Assembly (NCBI GenBank): GCA_030374765.1
Contig: JARGXX010000099.1
Span: 1,178,001-1,242,000 of the forward strand
DNA: 64,000 nt
Origin: Agarophyton chilense
Taxonomy: Eukaryota; Rhodophyta; Florideophyceae; Gracilariales; Gracilariaceae
Direction: 5' to 3'
Shown here: positions 20,826 to 33,900 of the stretch, in pieces
Layout of the letters: each line of letters begins with the position of its first letter
How positions within the stretch are numbered: position 1 is the stretch's first letter
Translations under genes and position numbers: made by a program
Notes under the pieces: model-generated
The model's input: only the letters and a program-made list of their open reading frames with translations
Told to the model about the DNA's origin: nothing
Databases searched by the model: none

Positions 20826-22356
20826 TTGTTTTCAGGAGCTTTTGCTGCCTTTGAATTATTAAGAGGATCCGGGAACTCGTGCGTTTTATATCATCATGGT
20901 GGAAAGTTTGCGGTACCTAAATCGTTTATGAGCAACCATATACTTGATTTAATCCGCAAAGAGTGCACAAATACTAACTCAATGATATATATCGAGGCTG
21001 TGTTGTGTTGAACACAGGTTCAAGTACTGGTGAAGATTTGTCAGAGCTAGTTTTGGTTCCTCGCGGAAGGTGTTTAATATTCGACAATGGCAGGAGGGCT
21101 CGTATTGAGCAGGTTGATATTCTCTACGGAGAATCTGAGACACGATTTGTCGCGACAATGAAGGAACATATCACTACTTATCTGGACGAAAGGCTTCAGA
21201 GAGAAAGTACTCCGCAACATTTTGCGATTCTCTCATCGTTTCGGATGACACAGGTGTATTTGTGATCATGCTATCCGAACTTTTCATTCATGGTAGAGGT
21301 GTATTGCACGTCTTGATAGACACCGTGCATGATGTCGACACAGCTATAGAAAAGCTTCAAGAAATGGGGGGTTGCGGTGCAAGCTTAGCAGCTTTATACC
21401 CCATCGCTGGCTCCGATTTTATGCCTTCTACTCATGAAATGTTTTGGTTACCGTTCAAGGTCCTACTCAGACAGTATGGTGGTTCGCTGAATCCTTCTAT
21501 TTTGAATGGGGAGCTTATGTTGGATGTGCTTTTGTGAGTCCTATATCTCACGAAGCACGGAAAAAAGAACTTCTGTAATAAGAGGAAATATAAGTCAACC
21601 ATGAAGGAAGAATTGGAAAAAGCGGTTTTCACTGAGCGAGAGTTGAACGAAATGCGGAAGTCCTTTTTTGTCTCGGAGAACAAACTTGGATCTTTGAACT
21701 GGCGAACGGAGGTCAGAAACTTTGTCGCAGATGAAGCTGCTTGCGCCAATGAGCTGCTCCCAGATCCATCTCGTATTCACTTACATTGGCAAAGAGCAAT
21801 TTTCATAACTGCTAAGTACTGGGGACGACCTTCTAAAAGAAATGTTTCTCGAGAGTTTGTTAGAGGATGTACCTGGGATGATGGATACAATGAAGATGGT
21901 AATGTGGTAATTGACCTTCATGACAATGTGACTAAGATACAGAACCGTATAATGGAGGTTATCACCTGTTGCAACTGCAAAGGCAATGGCTTCACGAGGC
22001 GATATGCGTGCCGCAAAACATCTTTGAGCTGTATTGGCTGCGGATGCAATGACGCTTTATGTAGAAATCGTAGTATCACAGGCCTAGAAAATACTGAGGG
22101 AGCTGCGACAGAAGCGTCTCCGTCTACAGGCACATTGCAAACTCTTCAAAGCATTGAAAGTGTATTCGAAGCGGGAACTACGTTGCGTTCTGCACGACAT
22201 GAAAAGCTTAAAATTGATGCATGCTATAGTTTAAAAACCTCATCGAATGACACATCCAGGAATGAATCTAACGACTCCCAAGAAGAAGACAACATTATTG
22301 ACTTACTTCAAGGTTTTGAGGAACAGAACAAGTCTCCCAAAAAGGGCAACATGTAA
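20826..22356 (+). pseudogene. broken gene of the PIN-like nuclease plus CXC-tail family
   Basis: Coding similarity runs through three frames (20826-21011, 21005-21265, 21262-22356), with a frame change near 21240 and an in-frame TGA at 21535-21537. The joint near 21240 contains a VSDDTGVFV motif, followed by a GSDF motif near 21412. These are the signatures of a widespread PIN/flap-nuclease-like family with VSxDTDVxVLL and ALTGCDT motifs. Downstream, LLPDPSRIHLHWQRA (about 21760-21800) matches the helical LPPTSxALRxHxxRA segment of that family. A Cys-rich tail near 21970-22070 (CNCKxN..CRK..CxxCxC..C) resembles a tesmin/TSO1-like CXC domain. Such proteins are multicopy and probably tied to mobile elements. 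The last 95 residues are acidic and Ser/Asn-rich. It could also be an intron-containing gene, but the TGA argues for decay. Confidence 0.55.
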
Positions 22357-23849
22357 GGAAGAGATAGTATTCAACGATTGCCGCTATATTAACACATCTA
22401 TATAACGTTCCAACATCAATTTCCTTCCTCTCAGCTCATGCGGGAAAGGGCGAACAAACGCGTCGCCATGTAAAACGACGTCTTCAAAGATATGAAGGTT
22501 GCGTTTTATCCATAGCCAGTAGAGCTTTTCAGTACCACATGCGTTTCGTGTTTTAGTAGGTATTCTCTGTTACACCATACAAATATACTAACTGATTGAA
22601 ACATGTATCACTTCGGCTTCGGATGATCACGGGAAGTAGACTCTATTGGTTCATAAACGTAAATGACGAAGCGGGGGTGGTAATTAGCAATTTCCTTTCA
22701 CAAACCAGGCTCTCTATATGTTTGACCATTCCATATCGCTTCGCAAGAGGTAAAATCACAAGGCGGTAATATGGTTTTGAACGCTGCCTACCGTTTTCAA
22801 AAGAATGGATAATCTTTTCAATGAAACATACATCAAACGGAGGATTTCCAGCACCTCCTTCTATTCGTTCTCCTTGAGATTCCCACGCCCCCGAACTACT
22901 TAATGCTACATCTGCACTGTCCAAACTCCAAACTATGGTATGACCGAACCATCCCACTTTCATTGAAGCAATCCGCAAAGCTTTCACTAGATGCTTGGCT
23001 TGTTAGCAACCAGAGCTTGTATACACTAGGCGGGGGGATCTATGAATTAATTATGTCGTTGCGCAGCTGTTTACGGTGCAGTGCAGTGCACAATGCTGAC
23101 ATGAAAAGATCACAATCCTCTCCCGGCATAGAATTGGCAATGCATGTGTTTGCACCAGTAGTTTCCTTCATGCCCGCCTCTCTGTCTTCAGTATCTAAAG
23201 GTTTAGAACAGCGGATGTATCTCTTCCCTAAGCGCATGGACAACGCTCGAGATAATAAAAGCATTCGTTTCTGTGATGCATTTCATGCCGGTATTTGCAC
23301 TTTGTAATAATTTGATGTTCTTTGAAATCCTTTAATCTGCTGCTGAATAACCGGAACTCTGATGGTTCGAATCGTTCTTCATTTGAAAATTGGTGTCAGA
23401 AACTGTCTGTTGATCGTAGAATTTCATACCAATTAAGCAAGCGAGCTTACCTGCACCGTACGTTAGAGGTCATCAGATGGTATTAGTTGCTAATTATAGC
23501 CACAGAGAAAGGTATTGGCAAAGAATGAAACTGTGGAATCATCTTCATGCCTGTGCATGTGATGTTGACGCACAGCAACTTGTTCGGCCGCAAAAGACAA
23601 ACCAAGTATGGATGGGGTACTTTTCAGCAGCACATTGCATGGAGGTGCACTTGGCAGTTCTTGCACAGAAGAACAACCCCAAAAAGAGGTGGGTTTGTAG
23701 GGTAGAGAAGAATTGTCCCGATCGCTGGACCCTTATCGGCGATGACATGACCGTTTGCATATGCGGTTCAGGTCACGAGTGTCCAAGCTCCTCCAAACAC
23801 AGTTACATTTGAGCAGGACGAAATGCCTCAAATAGCAACAGAATTTAGC
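22357..23849. other. no recognised gene; unassigned ORFs
   Basis: An ATG frame at 23477-23812 (111 aa) is Cys/Trp-rich near its end and could be a zinc-binding fragment. Overlapping frames lie at 22643-22987 (minus) and 22903-23307 (plus). None gives a recognisable family. Confidence 0.3.
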
Positions 23850-24770
23850 GATTTTTTGATAAATATTCAAAACACGCAGCATTTCACCGACTCACAAGTA
23901 AGGGACCCACACCAAAACCTTCCCCAAATCGGAATACGAACGGCACCGGGCCCCCTCGCCTCACATTCAAGCCCAATATTGGTTTAGCGCTTGTAAAAGA
24001 GGTTTAAACCGCTAGTGCTCATTATGCGCCTCACGCACAGACTGTAATCTTTTTTGAAGAGGTTGCAAAGAACTTTAACGATGTCAACCTTTTCGAATGG
24101 AGAACTGATGGCAAGCACTGCCCAGATCGTTTTAATCTAGAGAAAAGTTTTCTAAGGCAGATCGTGAAAAGGAAGCTGCTTCTGGTGGTGGGGAGGGGTT
24201 GGTAAATTTAAGCAGCTTCTTGAAGACTAAGTCAAGCAGATAGATGACTTCAAGCAGTATAGGGCCGCAGCTAAGATCGAAGCCGCCGAAACGGAGCCTG
24301 CTCTTCTCATAGCTGGCCAACACGTGCGGGATTTCACAATGGAAAGGGTACGTCCGCGCGGATCAAGGAGCGCTAAAGGTGAGGAAGACGCTGTGGAAAC
24401 GCCCAAGAAGAGCAAGACTAACCACACCCAAGCATCATCCGAAGTGAGCCGTGCGATATCTGCGGTCGAAAAAGCCGAGACCGAGCGTTTTTCGTTTCTT
24501 GCGTGCCAAGTGAGAAGGGATGAGCGGCAAATGGAGTTTGAATCGATTTCCATAGCGTTAGAGAACCACCGCAATGAGAGCGAAGCTTAAGTGGCTTAGT
24601 AGCGTAGTAATATCGAGAAGCAGAGGGTAGCACTGGAATGCCAGAGGTTTGAGGAGGAGAAAAAGAGGACAGAAGAAGGTTCTGTGGAAAGACGTCTTGG
24701 ACTGGAAGTGCAAATGTCGATGCTGGAGTTGATAAGGAAGATGCGATCCAAGAAAGATTAAATGATAGCG
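23850..24770 (+). pseudogene. Myb/SANT-like protein of a PIF/Harbinger element, decayed
   Basis: Between about 23960 and 24135 one frame, interrupted by a stop, reads as a Myb/SANT-like DNA-binding domain: an LVKEV helix, then a FFEEVAKNF helix, then a CPDRF recognition-helix motif. Downstream fragments in shifted frames (for example 24324-24590 and about 24600-24760) are charged and coiled-coil-like, as in the second half of such proteins. PIF/Harbinger transposons commonly encode a Myb/SANT-like partner that helps the transposase bind DNA, and a Harbinger-type transposase lies convergently next door. Stops and frame changes make it non-functional. Confidence 0.5.
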
Positions 24771-24989
24771 TAAGTTGTTCTGAGCGAGGGTGGAGGGCCA
24801 GGTCGTTTAATGCGGCGCCGTGCGGAGCTCGCGAAGAGGTTGTCAGGCCGCCAACATTTTACTCTGTTTTCAAGATTCCCATCTCACTCGAATAGGTCTC
24901 TAGATCAGGTGGTGGGCAGCCGAAGAACTGTGAGTTTTGCAAGCCATACAGGTAATTTCGCATGTTTCATAGAATTGCTGCTCCACGAT

Positions 24990-26003
24990 ACAACAAACCA
25001 GCTAGTGTCCGACGAAATAATTGCCTCCGTGGTTCACTAACGTGACTAAATAATTTCTTGATATCCTTGAAAGCCCACTCCACTGCAATCTTTCATGCTG
25101 ACATAGGTTTGTTAAACCGCTTTTCACCCTTCGTCAATGCAGAACATGAAAAATAAATGCGTAAGTACCGACACAACACATACGCCGGGTTCCCTTACAG
25201 ATAAAACTAATTACCTCCGATCACCAAAGACCTTTCCGGATCAACGGCTATGTTCGATCTTCTGTAAAGCTTCATATCGTGCCTTCGACCCTCCAACAGA
25301 CCGAAGAGGTTGAATCTGGGCGTCAGGCGGGCTGATGGCCCGAAACTTTACGAAATTGCGTCTTTTATGACCGCTGTAGGTCGCTCTTTTCTGTTGCCCT
25401 TTTGGTCTCGCTATATAGATACTTGTCACATCTGTGAACCCGACACAGCTCTTTAATGGAGCACCAGCCTTCATGATACATTCGGAATTAAAACCAGCAC
25501 GATCCTGCAGGAAACTATCTCGGTACTCTGTTAGGGCTTTTCAAAAGCGGCTTTGCACATACTCCAACGCCTCGAAGAACAATTCGTTTAGCTGTGGGGC
25601 CCTCATTCCGAATTCCTGCTCCAAATCTCACCATCCACATGTAGTACCCAACCTTCTACAAAGAAAACAAAAGGAAACCACTGCATTTATCCTGTAACGT
25701 CTTTTCTTGGTCACGTTGAGAGCACGGGAGCAGGCCAATGATCTTCTATGTATCTGCTTTGACGAATCTACATCGTTTCAAGCACTCTGTGTCGTCTAAA
25801 GCTTCCAGATAGACAAAAATGGAACGTACACTAAACAGCCGTTCTATCTGGAGAGCTTCTTCGACTGCCTCGTATTGCTCCTTTTGCATGAACAAGGCTT
25901 TAAGTTCATTAGATACGCCAGCTCTGCCACATCTCGTTATGCAAAGCAGCGCCATGCTTGCTTGACACCTTGCCTTCGCCATTCCCCCGTCTCTGATGCT
26001 CAT
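24990..26003 (-). pseudogene. PIF/Harbinger-type DDE transposase, decayed
   Basis: On the minus strand, 26003-25746 resembles the N-terminal helical region. The core (25474-25241) has GFTDVTSIYIARP and YSGHKRRNFVKF, matching the GFxDGTxRxIxRP and YSGHKRxHxxKF signatures of the DDE_Tnp_4 nuclease with its first catalytic Asp. Further on, GNPAY (about 25190) stands where the family has GDxAY, so the second Asp is Asn. VEWAFKDIK (about 25075) carries the final Glu. In-frame stops and frame changes separate the parts. This transposase has lost activity. Confidence 0.7.
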
Positions 26004-28097
26004 CTTGCCGTGGTATAGATGCTAGGCATCTGTCTCCACAACTCCTGATGCTACACACAACAGCACTTCCGAACTAAGTGCTAAAACCTTTTTTTACGGG
26101 ATGATTTCCAAAACTGTTTTCATTCCTACCGAAAAAAAATACCGAACTATGTTTACCAAAACCCTCTAACTTCTCCTAATAATTTACTGTGAGCGCAATC
26201 TCTTTATTGTGTCGCGGTGGGCCAAACATGACGACAAACTTCGCCGGAACTTTCGGCAATTGAAAGGCCCGAATTGATGAATTTGACATAAGTCTTCTGA
26301 AATAAGCTTCTTTCTCTTCTTGATTTTCTTGAAACGGCGCGCAACCATATACTTCCATCAATAGTCAACATAAATCAGACTCCCAGTCTTCCAGCTAGAC
26401 ACTCTGGATGTTCAATGACTTTTTCCGCCTTCCCACTTTTGCATTAACCAAAAACAAGTCTGTATAATCTTCACGAGGTTTCAAGAGAAAATATAACAAC
26501 AAAACAAATATGTTTTCACACTACACCTAAGGCTCTTTGCAAAACGAATTACGCGGCACCACTTTCAGTAGTAATTTTCAGTAATAATTCTCTTATTACG
26601 ACCGATTGTTTACAACCGTCAAAATTTTTCACTCTTTGAAAGCTCTTAAAAGAAATAGAGCACAGTTATAACAAAAACATCCCGCCCACACATAAGGCCT
26701 TTTTTTTACTGCTGGAATGGGCTAGCAGGGGCGATTCGTTTACGTATTAACATTTCACTGGTTTTATGTATTGCCTCAAACGTTTCAAAGATTTTTATAA
26801 CATCTGAGATTGCTATTCTAGTGACGGTCGCTTTAGTAAGCCTCAGGGAGCAAAAGCTCTACCTTTCAATAAATCAGAATTCTTACAAACCAAATTGAAC
26901 TAATGGTTTGGGAGTTGGTATTAGTCGAAGTCGTTTCATAGAGAACTAGACGATATCTGAGATCTAAAACCTTCAAAGTGGAGCTGAAGCGTATTAATTC
27001 AGAAAAGTTACAATTTTGTACTTTCAGGCTACTCTAATTGCTACTAGCACTAATTCATACAACACCCTAACCACTAAAAGTATCACCACTATGATTATAT
27101 TTTTCTGTAGTGCTATTATGGCTCTCGATGCCAGCGATTTTATAAAAATTGTAGACCCCGTTTGCATTTCGTACACGTGTTTTTAAGCATTTATGGAATA
27201 CTTTACTTATTTTGCGACTCACAGTCCGACGGAGTTGCTTTGTATGCTGCTTACTGAGGTCTTCTTTTTCTTGGGTACAGTGCGCTTGACATAGATAAAG
27301 CCACCACCCTATTCCTCCTAAATGCCATTCAAAGTTGGGAAATGGGCCTTTTATCATATTCGATAGTTTACAACACCATAATGATTCTAGTTCCAGAGCC
27401 TTTCAGAATATGAACTGTAGTGGAATGCCCTTTGGTTGCTCTAATAGAGATGATGCGTGTCATGATTTTTGATTATCTCCTAACAAGGAATGGTTAACAA
27501 TATGAGTATGACGTGTACTGTGACCCTGGAATGTTGGCCTCTTAATTACGAAATACTATACATAATTTAGTGCCCATTTGGGTAGGCTCACAGTTACAGA
27601 AGTGGCATAGCCTACGAGTGGGAATCTAGATATTTATAGATATTTCCACACAGCCACTCTGTAGTACAGTACTTAGTAGAGGCAAGCTCATGCCTGCTTT
27701 TCACTTTGTAAAGTCAACACGTGTTGGGCACTGACTTGGTTCACTTGCACGACAGCTTTACCTGCTTCTTGAAGAAGTTTTCATGAGTTTAAGTTTGTTA
27801 TCCAGCTGGTCCCATCCATAAGAGCACTATGGTGCATACCAGCTATTGGTCTTTACTTTTTTTTGTTTTGTTATCTATTATATTTCTTTCACCGACAAGA
27901 TAAAACCTCCGTCTCAGTATTGGGTATTCTTTTATCTGTTATATTCCTCGCTCGTTAACACTAGTCTCCCGCCTACTTGCCTGTGGATGTTTCCTCTTTT
28001 TCCCTTCTGTTCACCGGATCTACCGACACCTGTTTACTCGCTGTACGCTTCGGTACCGATAAACTGCCGCCATTTTTGGACGCCTTGCGGTAGGCAC
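26004..28097. other. AT-rich intergenic, nothing recognised
   Basis: Short minus-strand frames occur (26176-26361, 27067-27357) with no recognisable domain. This interval may hold transposon debris, including the missing left half of element A's 3' LTR, but I found no match. Confidence 0.35.
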
Positions 28098-28313
28098 CGT
28101 ACTCTAAGGGAGAAGCGTCACTCGAGCCAAGTAAATAGTACTGGCGAGGCGCTGAGATCTCCCTGGCACTGTACTGCTAATCTATTGCAATAATTAAAAT
28201 AAATTAATAATCTACATGAGTCCACCTGAGATCGACCCGTACACGTGTCACCTGCAAGATCCTTCGGGGCCTGGCAGCTTTTAGGGCTCAACCGTTATCA
28301 TCGCTCCTTCACA
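28098..28313 (-). repeat. element A 3' LTR, truncated
   Basis: About 216 bp align with the right part (plus-strand view) of the A-family LTRs at 37769-38214 and 42948-43393, ending in CTCCTTCACA. The expected other 230 bp (about 27868-28097) show no similarity, so the outer part of this LTR has been lost or replaced. The sequence just inside it reads AAGAAAGGAGATA on the element strand, a plausible polypurine tract. Confidence 0.75.
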
Positions 28314-28723
28314 TATCTCCTTTCTTAGGATTCGGCCGTCACGGGTAAGTCCAGATGGCCTCTTGATTGACCCAGGGGACACGAGCACTTTGTTGCTTTC
28401 AGTACCACTGGGCGTGACGGGATGTCGAGTCGTCCCCGCCTGCGTGGATGCGGGGAAGCGTGAGGTAACCAATGACGCCGAAGGGCAATCAGTTTGTCTA
28501 CGAACGGAAACTCTCACGCGCCGTGAGCGCAGGTCATAAGGGCAACGCCGGCGTATTCCTTGCGTCGCGTTGCCGAGACGGTCCATTGGGTTCTTCCTTA
28601 GTCTCTGTTCTTCGTTTAGCGACCCTTTGCGCATGGTCCACCGTGGTTCACGCCTGTCAGTCCGTCAGGGTCGATTCCGTCACCTCGTGTACCATCGTGG
28701 TACTTTTCCATTGGTTGCGCGCA

Positions 28724-30625
28724 ATGGCGGACCTGCCTTATAAGCCCGCCGGATACCCCGTACTTCCTTCGGACTATGTCCCCTCCATCGGCGCTCCCAT
28801 CTATTCCCTGTCGGATCAGCCTGCAGCCAGCGGTACCATGACTTCGAACAACCCAGCGAGGAGCTCCTCGGGATACCAAGTGGCCTACGAACGTCCTGGG
28901 GACCGCTATGACTATACCATCGGGCGAAACCCGCAGGCATTGCGTCATGCCGTTCTTCCTTCTTCTGTGGAAGAATACCAAACGTTTTGCCATATGTATC
29001 TCGACGCGCGAAGGTTTGCCAAGATACACGACTTCCGAAGGGGCAGCTAGAACGCGCGCAGCGTCTCGTGGTATAACCGATGGTTGCATTGTTCTGTGGA
29101 TCCGCGTTCGTCGACGCGATTTCGCACTCTCGTTCAAGCGGACATGCCGTACGTCCGCTGCGAGGAGGAAGCCGACTACCAGTTCACCTTGGACAAACTA
29201 CTTTCGGACCTATACACGGACTTCATCTCGCCTCATGTGCGCTTTCCTCCGGCTGGTCACAACCTCTTGACGCTTATGTGCTTCCGGAAACCCTACGACG
29301 GCTTATTCTGGATATCTAACCGGGTCTATTCGAACGAGATGCACAAGCCCGATGGTCGTCTGAATCAATACCTGGGGTTCGTCTTTTGTTGGCACCAAGT
29401 GGAGTTTCACGACATTAGCGCCGACAAACGCCTTCCGATGTACCTCTCGCTTCTCTACAAGGATGAGAACCAATGGACCATGTATTGGCGTGGTTCGCCG
29501 CTCCTTCTGGTCCCCACACCGTCCGTGGTGGCGTACCACTCGTGCCAACTCATGGGAGCTGACAATGACCGAAGGTCGTGGCTGTCCTGGCAGGTACTTT
29601 TCGTTGAGTTCGGCGTGATATCCCTTATGGCCTTTCTGGATACCGCGAAGTACGGAATCCGTGGTAATGTCCGTTCGGTGGATTGGAGGGTATGGTACGA
29701 TAAGAACATACCTGGTCCTCGAGGTCGCCTAATCCCACTCCCGGATATCATGATACGCTTCCTAAGAAACCTGGGCATTCAAAATACCGTCCGTGGGAGT
29801 CAGTTCGACGTCGAGGATACCGAGGCCCTTTTGCATCATGTCCTACAGGTGGAGTGGGGAAAGGCTCCCGGGTTCCTTTGGTATGACTGGGATACCGACC
29901 CATTCACGCCGATTCCGCTCCCTCCTCAGGTTCGGGACGACGCTCGCGCCTATCTCGCCACGCCTTTGAGAAATAATCCATCGGATATTCCGAGGCGTCA
30001 TGTAACCGACTATTATCCGAAGGTCTTCGGTTTCGATCCTCTGTGCTTCGAGCCTGATCTGGAAGGCACACTGTTATTTCCTGCTGGTATTTCCGACGGA
30101 GAATCTTTCAGTGAGGATCCCTTCGTCCTCCACGTGGAGTGTGTTCATCTTCCAGTCGATTCCGCTGTAGTGTTGCCGATCGCTTCCTCTCCTCCGGCTC
30201 CTCCAGGTGCTGCTCCTCAGGATGGGCTCTCGTATTAGCCGCCCGTCTCCCAATTGAATATTTCTCCTGGCGAGGTTTTTATCGAAACCGAAAGTCATGT
30301 AGGCGAAGCACTTGCTCAAACGACCCCCGGGGGCGTCGAAATCGCTCTGTCCTCTCTGTTGGTACACTTTCCTGCTTCGGTCACTGCGGCAGCCGCGGAT
30401 CTCCGTCATGTCTGCAGTACCGTTGGTATTACGGCCTCGATGGACATTACGGCAGTTCTGAGGGAAGCCTGCTCATGGGTGCGTCGTTCGGATCGCTACG
30501 CCGCGGTTTACAAACAGGGTCAGGACTTGAAGACCGCCATGGTCAATCTCCTGCAGCATAATGCGCAGGCGATGTCCCAGAGGGTTACTGCCGACTTGGA
30601 TGCCCGGTATGGTCTATATATGTGA
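28724..30625 (+). pseudogene. convergent accessory gene of element A
   Basis: One frame runs from ATG 28724 to TGA 30625 (about 633 codons), broken only by TAG at 29048-29050 and TAG at 30236-30238. Apart from these it is open and coding-like, on the strand opposite gag-pol and between pol and the 3' LTR. I recognise no family. It is rich in Trp, Tyr, Pro and Asp, with no signal peptide or clear membrane anchor, so it does not look like an envelope protein. It shares ordered short motifs with the equivalent gene of element B: NPxxLRxxLP, an HQVE...HDI block (here about 29393-29416), a GRL...P segment followed by an acidic ETLL-like helix, and a VFGFDPL-type motif. This suggests common ancestry. 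Confidence 0.6.
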
Positions 30626-30961
30626 GTGACCGGGAGGTTTCCGATGGTGACAATAGTTTCTCAGGTGAATCTCCCTAGAAGAAGCGTGCTAGGCTCGCTG
30701 AGGCCGGTTCAGGTGGTCCAATTGGCTCCTCGGGTGACCCTAGTCTCGGTTTCGCTCCTGCAGGTTCCAATGAGGACGACGGAGTTACTCCTGCGCCGCC
30801 CTAGTGAGTCTTTTTGGTGTTCGGAGCGCTTCCGCGAACATTGTGGTCATACCGAGGGCTGTCAGGCCTCTGTTAGTTACTCGAATAAGTTAAAAAAAGT
30901 TGTGCTTGTGCTTTGCCAAGGTCGTTCTTGTATCTCAAAGGTGCCTGCCCCGCGACAGCGT

Positions 30962-33900
30962 CTAATCTTGAGAGCCTCTCAGGTCTCCATCAGGTGTCTC
31001 CGAAAGACTGACCTTGCTCCCTGATGCGGGAGCTACGACGAACCGTCGTGTTTCGGCGAATTGTCGTGCCGGGAGGCCGTTTGGGAGGCGTTTTGGGATT
31101 ATTCGGACCAATGGTCGCCCCCTCCCGAAAGCCGCGCTCCGAGTGGCTGATTCTACGCCAATAGCGGGCGATAAAATTAGCCTGTATGGTTTGAGGGTTT
31201 TGCCACATATCTTTTCAGGTGTGTAGCCGAACCAAGGGACGCAATAGCGCATAGTTCCATTTTCTCCCATATCGGCGGAGATGATGCGCTCAATCACATA
31301 TTCTGATTGGTGTTCAGCCTCCGGAAGGAGAGTGTGCTCCAGAGGAACGGATCCATCAAAGTCGGTTGGGAGCGATGGGTCATAGTGGTTGGCCTTGACC
31401 ATCGTGTCCGTGGGGCTAGTCCAGTCCTCGGGAACTGCCTTAGGTGGTGTGAAGGCTTGAGCGTCGACTTGAGATCGTGGTGCTTCCGTTGGGCCAGGGG
31501 GCTGGGACATTCGTGGTCCAGGGGAACTGGGAGCTCGTGTCAAGCGTTCAATAGAGACGGTGTCCTGTAGGCCGTCAATGAGTAAAGTGATGTTGTGTCC
31601 ATTGGCCTTAAGGACTTTGCATGGTCCCGTAGAGCAGTATAAGAGCTTCCGCGTAGTGTCCTCGAGTTCCTCACTGTCCTTCGGTGGCCGGTCCAGGTAA
31701 ACCAGATCTTTTTTCCCGAAGGTCAAGGTGTTCCAAACGGCTTTGTCGAAATCGAACTTGTAGCGCCGTTAAGATTTGGTTATCACAGTTCTGGCCGATT
31801 GGAGAATGCGGTCAATGCGTCGGCGCGAGTAGCGCTTCGCCTAGGTAGGATTCATCCCCTCGGTTATGTCCTGGGGTATGATAGATTCCTGAAGGTCAAC
31901 AGCTATCGGCAACGGTGCTCTCGTTAGCGTTAAGTCGAAAGGCGTTGTCCCCGTCGAAGGTTGCACCTGCGTGTTGTAGGCATAAACCAGTGGCTCAACG
32001 TAATTGTCGCAGTACAGTTGATGCTCCGTAACGTAGTGCGCCAACCGGTCCAGAAGGGTGCAGTTGAAGCGTTTTGCTGGTCCATCGGTTTGCGGGTGGT
32101 ATGCTGTGGTGGTCACATGTTTGATACCTAGGGTAGCACAGACATGCGAGAAGAATTTGGATACAAACCGGCTGCCGTTATCTGTAAGGAGGTACAATGG
32201 CATGCGATATGGATATACCCAGTAAGACAAGAAGGCCGTGGCGAAATCACTGGTTGTTGTCTTTCTTAGGGACAGGGCTCGGGTAAGTTTGGTAAACCTA
32301 TCGGTTATAACCAAAACAAACCGTTTCCCATGGAACGACTTAGGGAAAGGCCCAAGTATATCCATCGTGACAAATTCCATTAGACCTGCGGCGGGGAAGA
32401 GCTTCGGTTTTGCCTAATGGTTGGCGCGAGACCCTCGGATCTGTCCCCATGAAGCCCAGTTCCGTGCAGTTTGCCATGGGCCCTGCGCCATTAGGGGCCA
32501 GTAAAAAGAACTTCCTTAGGGTCTGGTACATTCGTCGGCCTCCAGGATGACCAGCCAAGCGGGGGAAATGGGCGAGGTATAGGAATCGTGCCTTTAGCAA
32601 AGTTGGTATTACCCGTTGGAGTGGGCCATCCAGCGGTGCGCGGCGACATAGTAGTCCAAATCGGTCATAGTCCAACAGGCATCCTGGGGTTCCTACCAAT
32701 TGGGCTGTTTCCTTGCAGTACTTGTCTTCGACCTGCGCCTGTAGGAGTTCTTCCATAGTTATAGGGAGGAGTTCTTGTTCCTCCGGGGCTATCGCGTTAA
32801 CCTGACGTGGTAAATAATTGGGCGGTACTGTTTCCCAGTCCAATAGGTATACTTCGTTCTTCTTTACCTCAGGATCCTACGATTGCACCTTACCCATAAG
32901 GTCATCTGTTTCCGTGTAGTCCTGAGGTCCATCATCTGTAGAGGGGATGGGAATTAGGTCGTCCAATGGGGTGTCATCAGTTCCGTTGGTAATGATTCGC
33001 GAGAGGGCATCTGCTGCCTGATGCTTGGTGCCTAGCATATAGGCTATCTCGTAGTCATATTCTGACACCCTGAGGCGCCACCTAGCGAGGCGATTCGATG
33101 CATCGGTCATATCTAGTAGCCAGCGGAGTGTGTCATGGTCTGTCCTTATGGTAAATCTGGTTCCCTCGAGGTACGGAAGGAGTGTCAATACGGAACATAC
33201 GATGGCTAGACATTCCTTTTCAGTCGTACTGTATTTACGCTGCGCGTTGGTGAGCGTTCTGCTCTAGTAGCCAATAGGTCGGTAGTCCTTCCGTGACTCC
33301 TGTTCCTGTAGCAGTGCACAACTCACTTGGACATCAGAGGCATCTGTGTCCAAGACGAAAGACCTATTGGGCTTTGGTAGAGCCAATATGGGTGGGTTCA
33401 GCAACTTGTTCTTTAGGGTCTTAAATGCATCGTACTGGTCGTCGGTAAGGGCTCCGAACTCCGAAGGTGTTCCCTTCCTCAGAATGGCGTTGAGAGGGGC
33501 CGAGATCTTGGCAAACCCTTGGAAGAACCGTCGGTAGACGTTGCACAAGCCCACGAAGGACGTAGTTCCGTGTGGGTCCTAGGAGGCTTATCCTGGCGAA
33601 TTGCATTTGTGGTGCGTGTGGCCACCTTTAGCTTTCTTGGGAGGGCGACGTGACCGAGATAGTCCACTGAGGCCTGGAAGAAAGCGCATTTGCGGAGCTT
33701 CAGTGTTACTCCAGCGTCCTGTAGGATTGTTAGCACCTCTTCCACGTGGCAAAAGTGTTCTTTTACGTTGCGTGAGATGATTATAACGTCATCCGGATAG
33801 CCCAGGGCGAACTTACATTTGACGCAGGACATTAGAATTTCCATTACCCGTTGGAACGCGGCTGGTGCATTCTTCAAACCAAAGGGCATGTGAGTAAATC

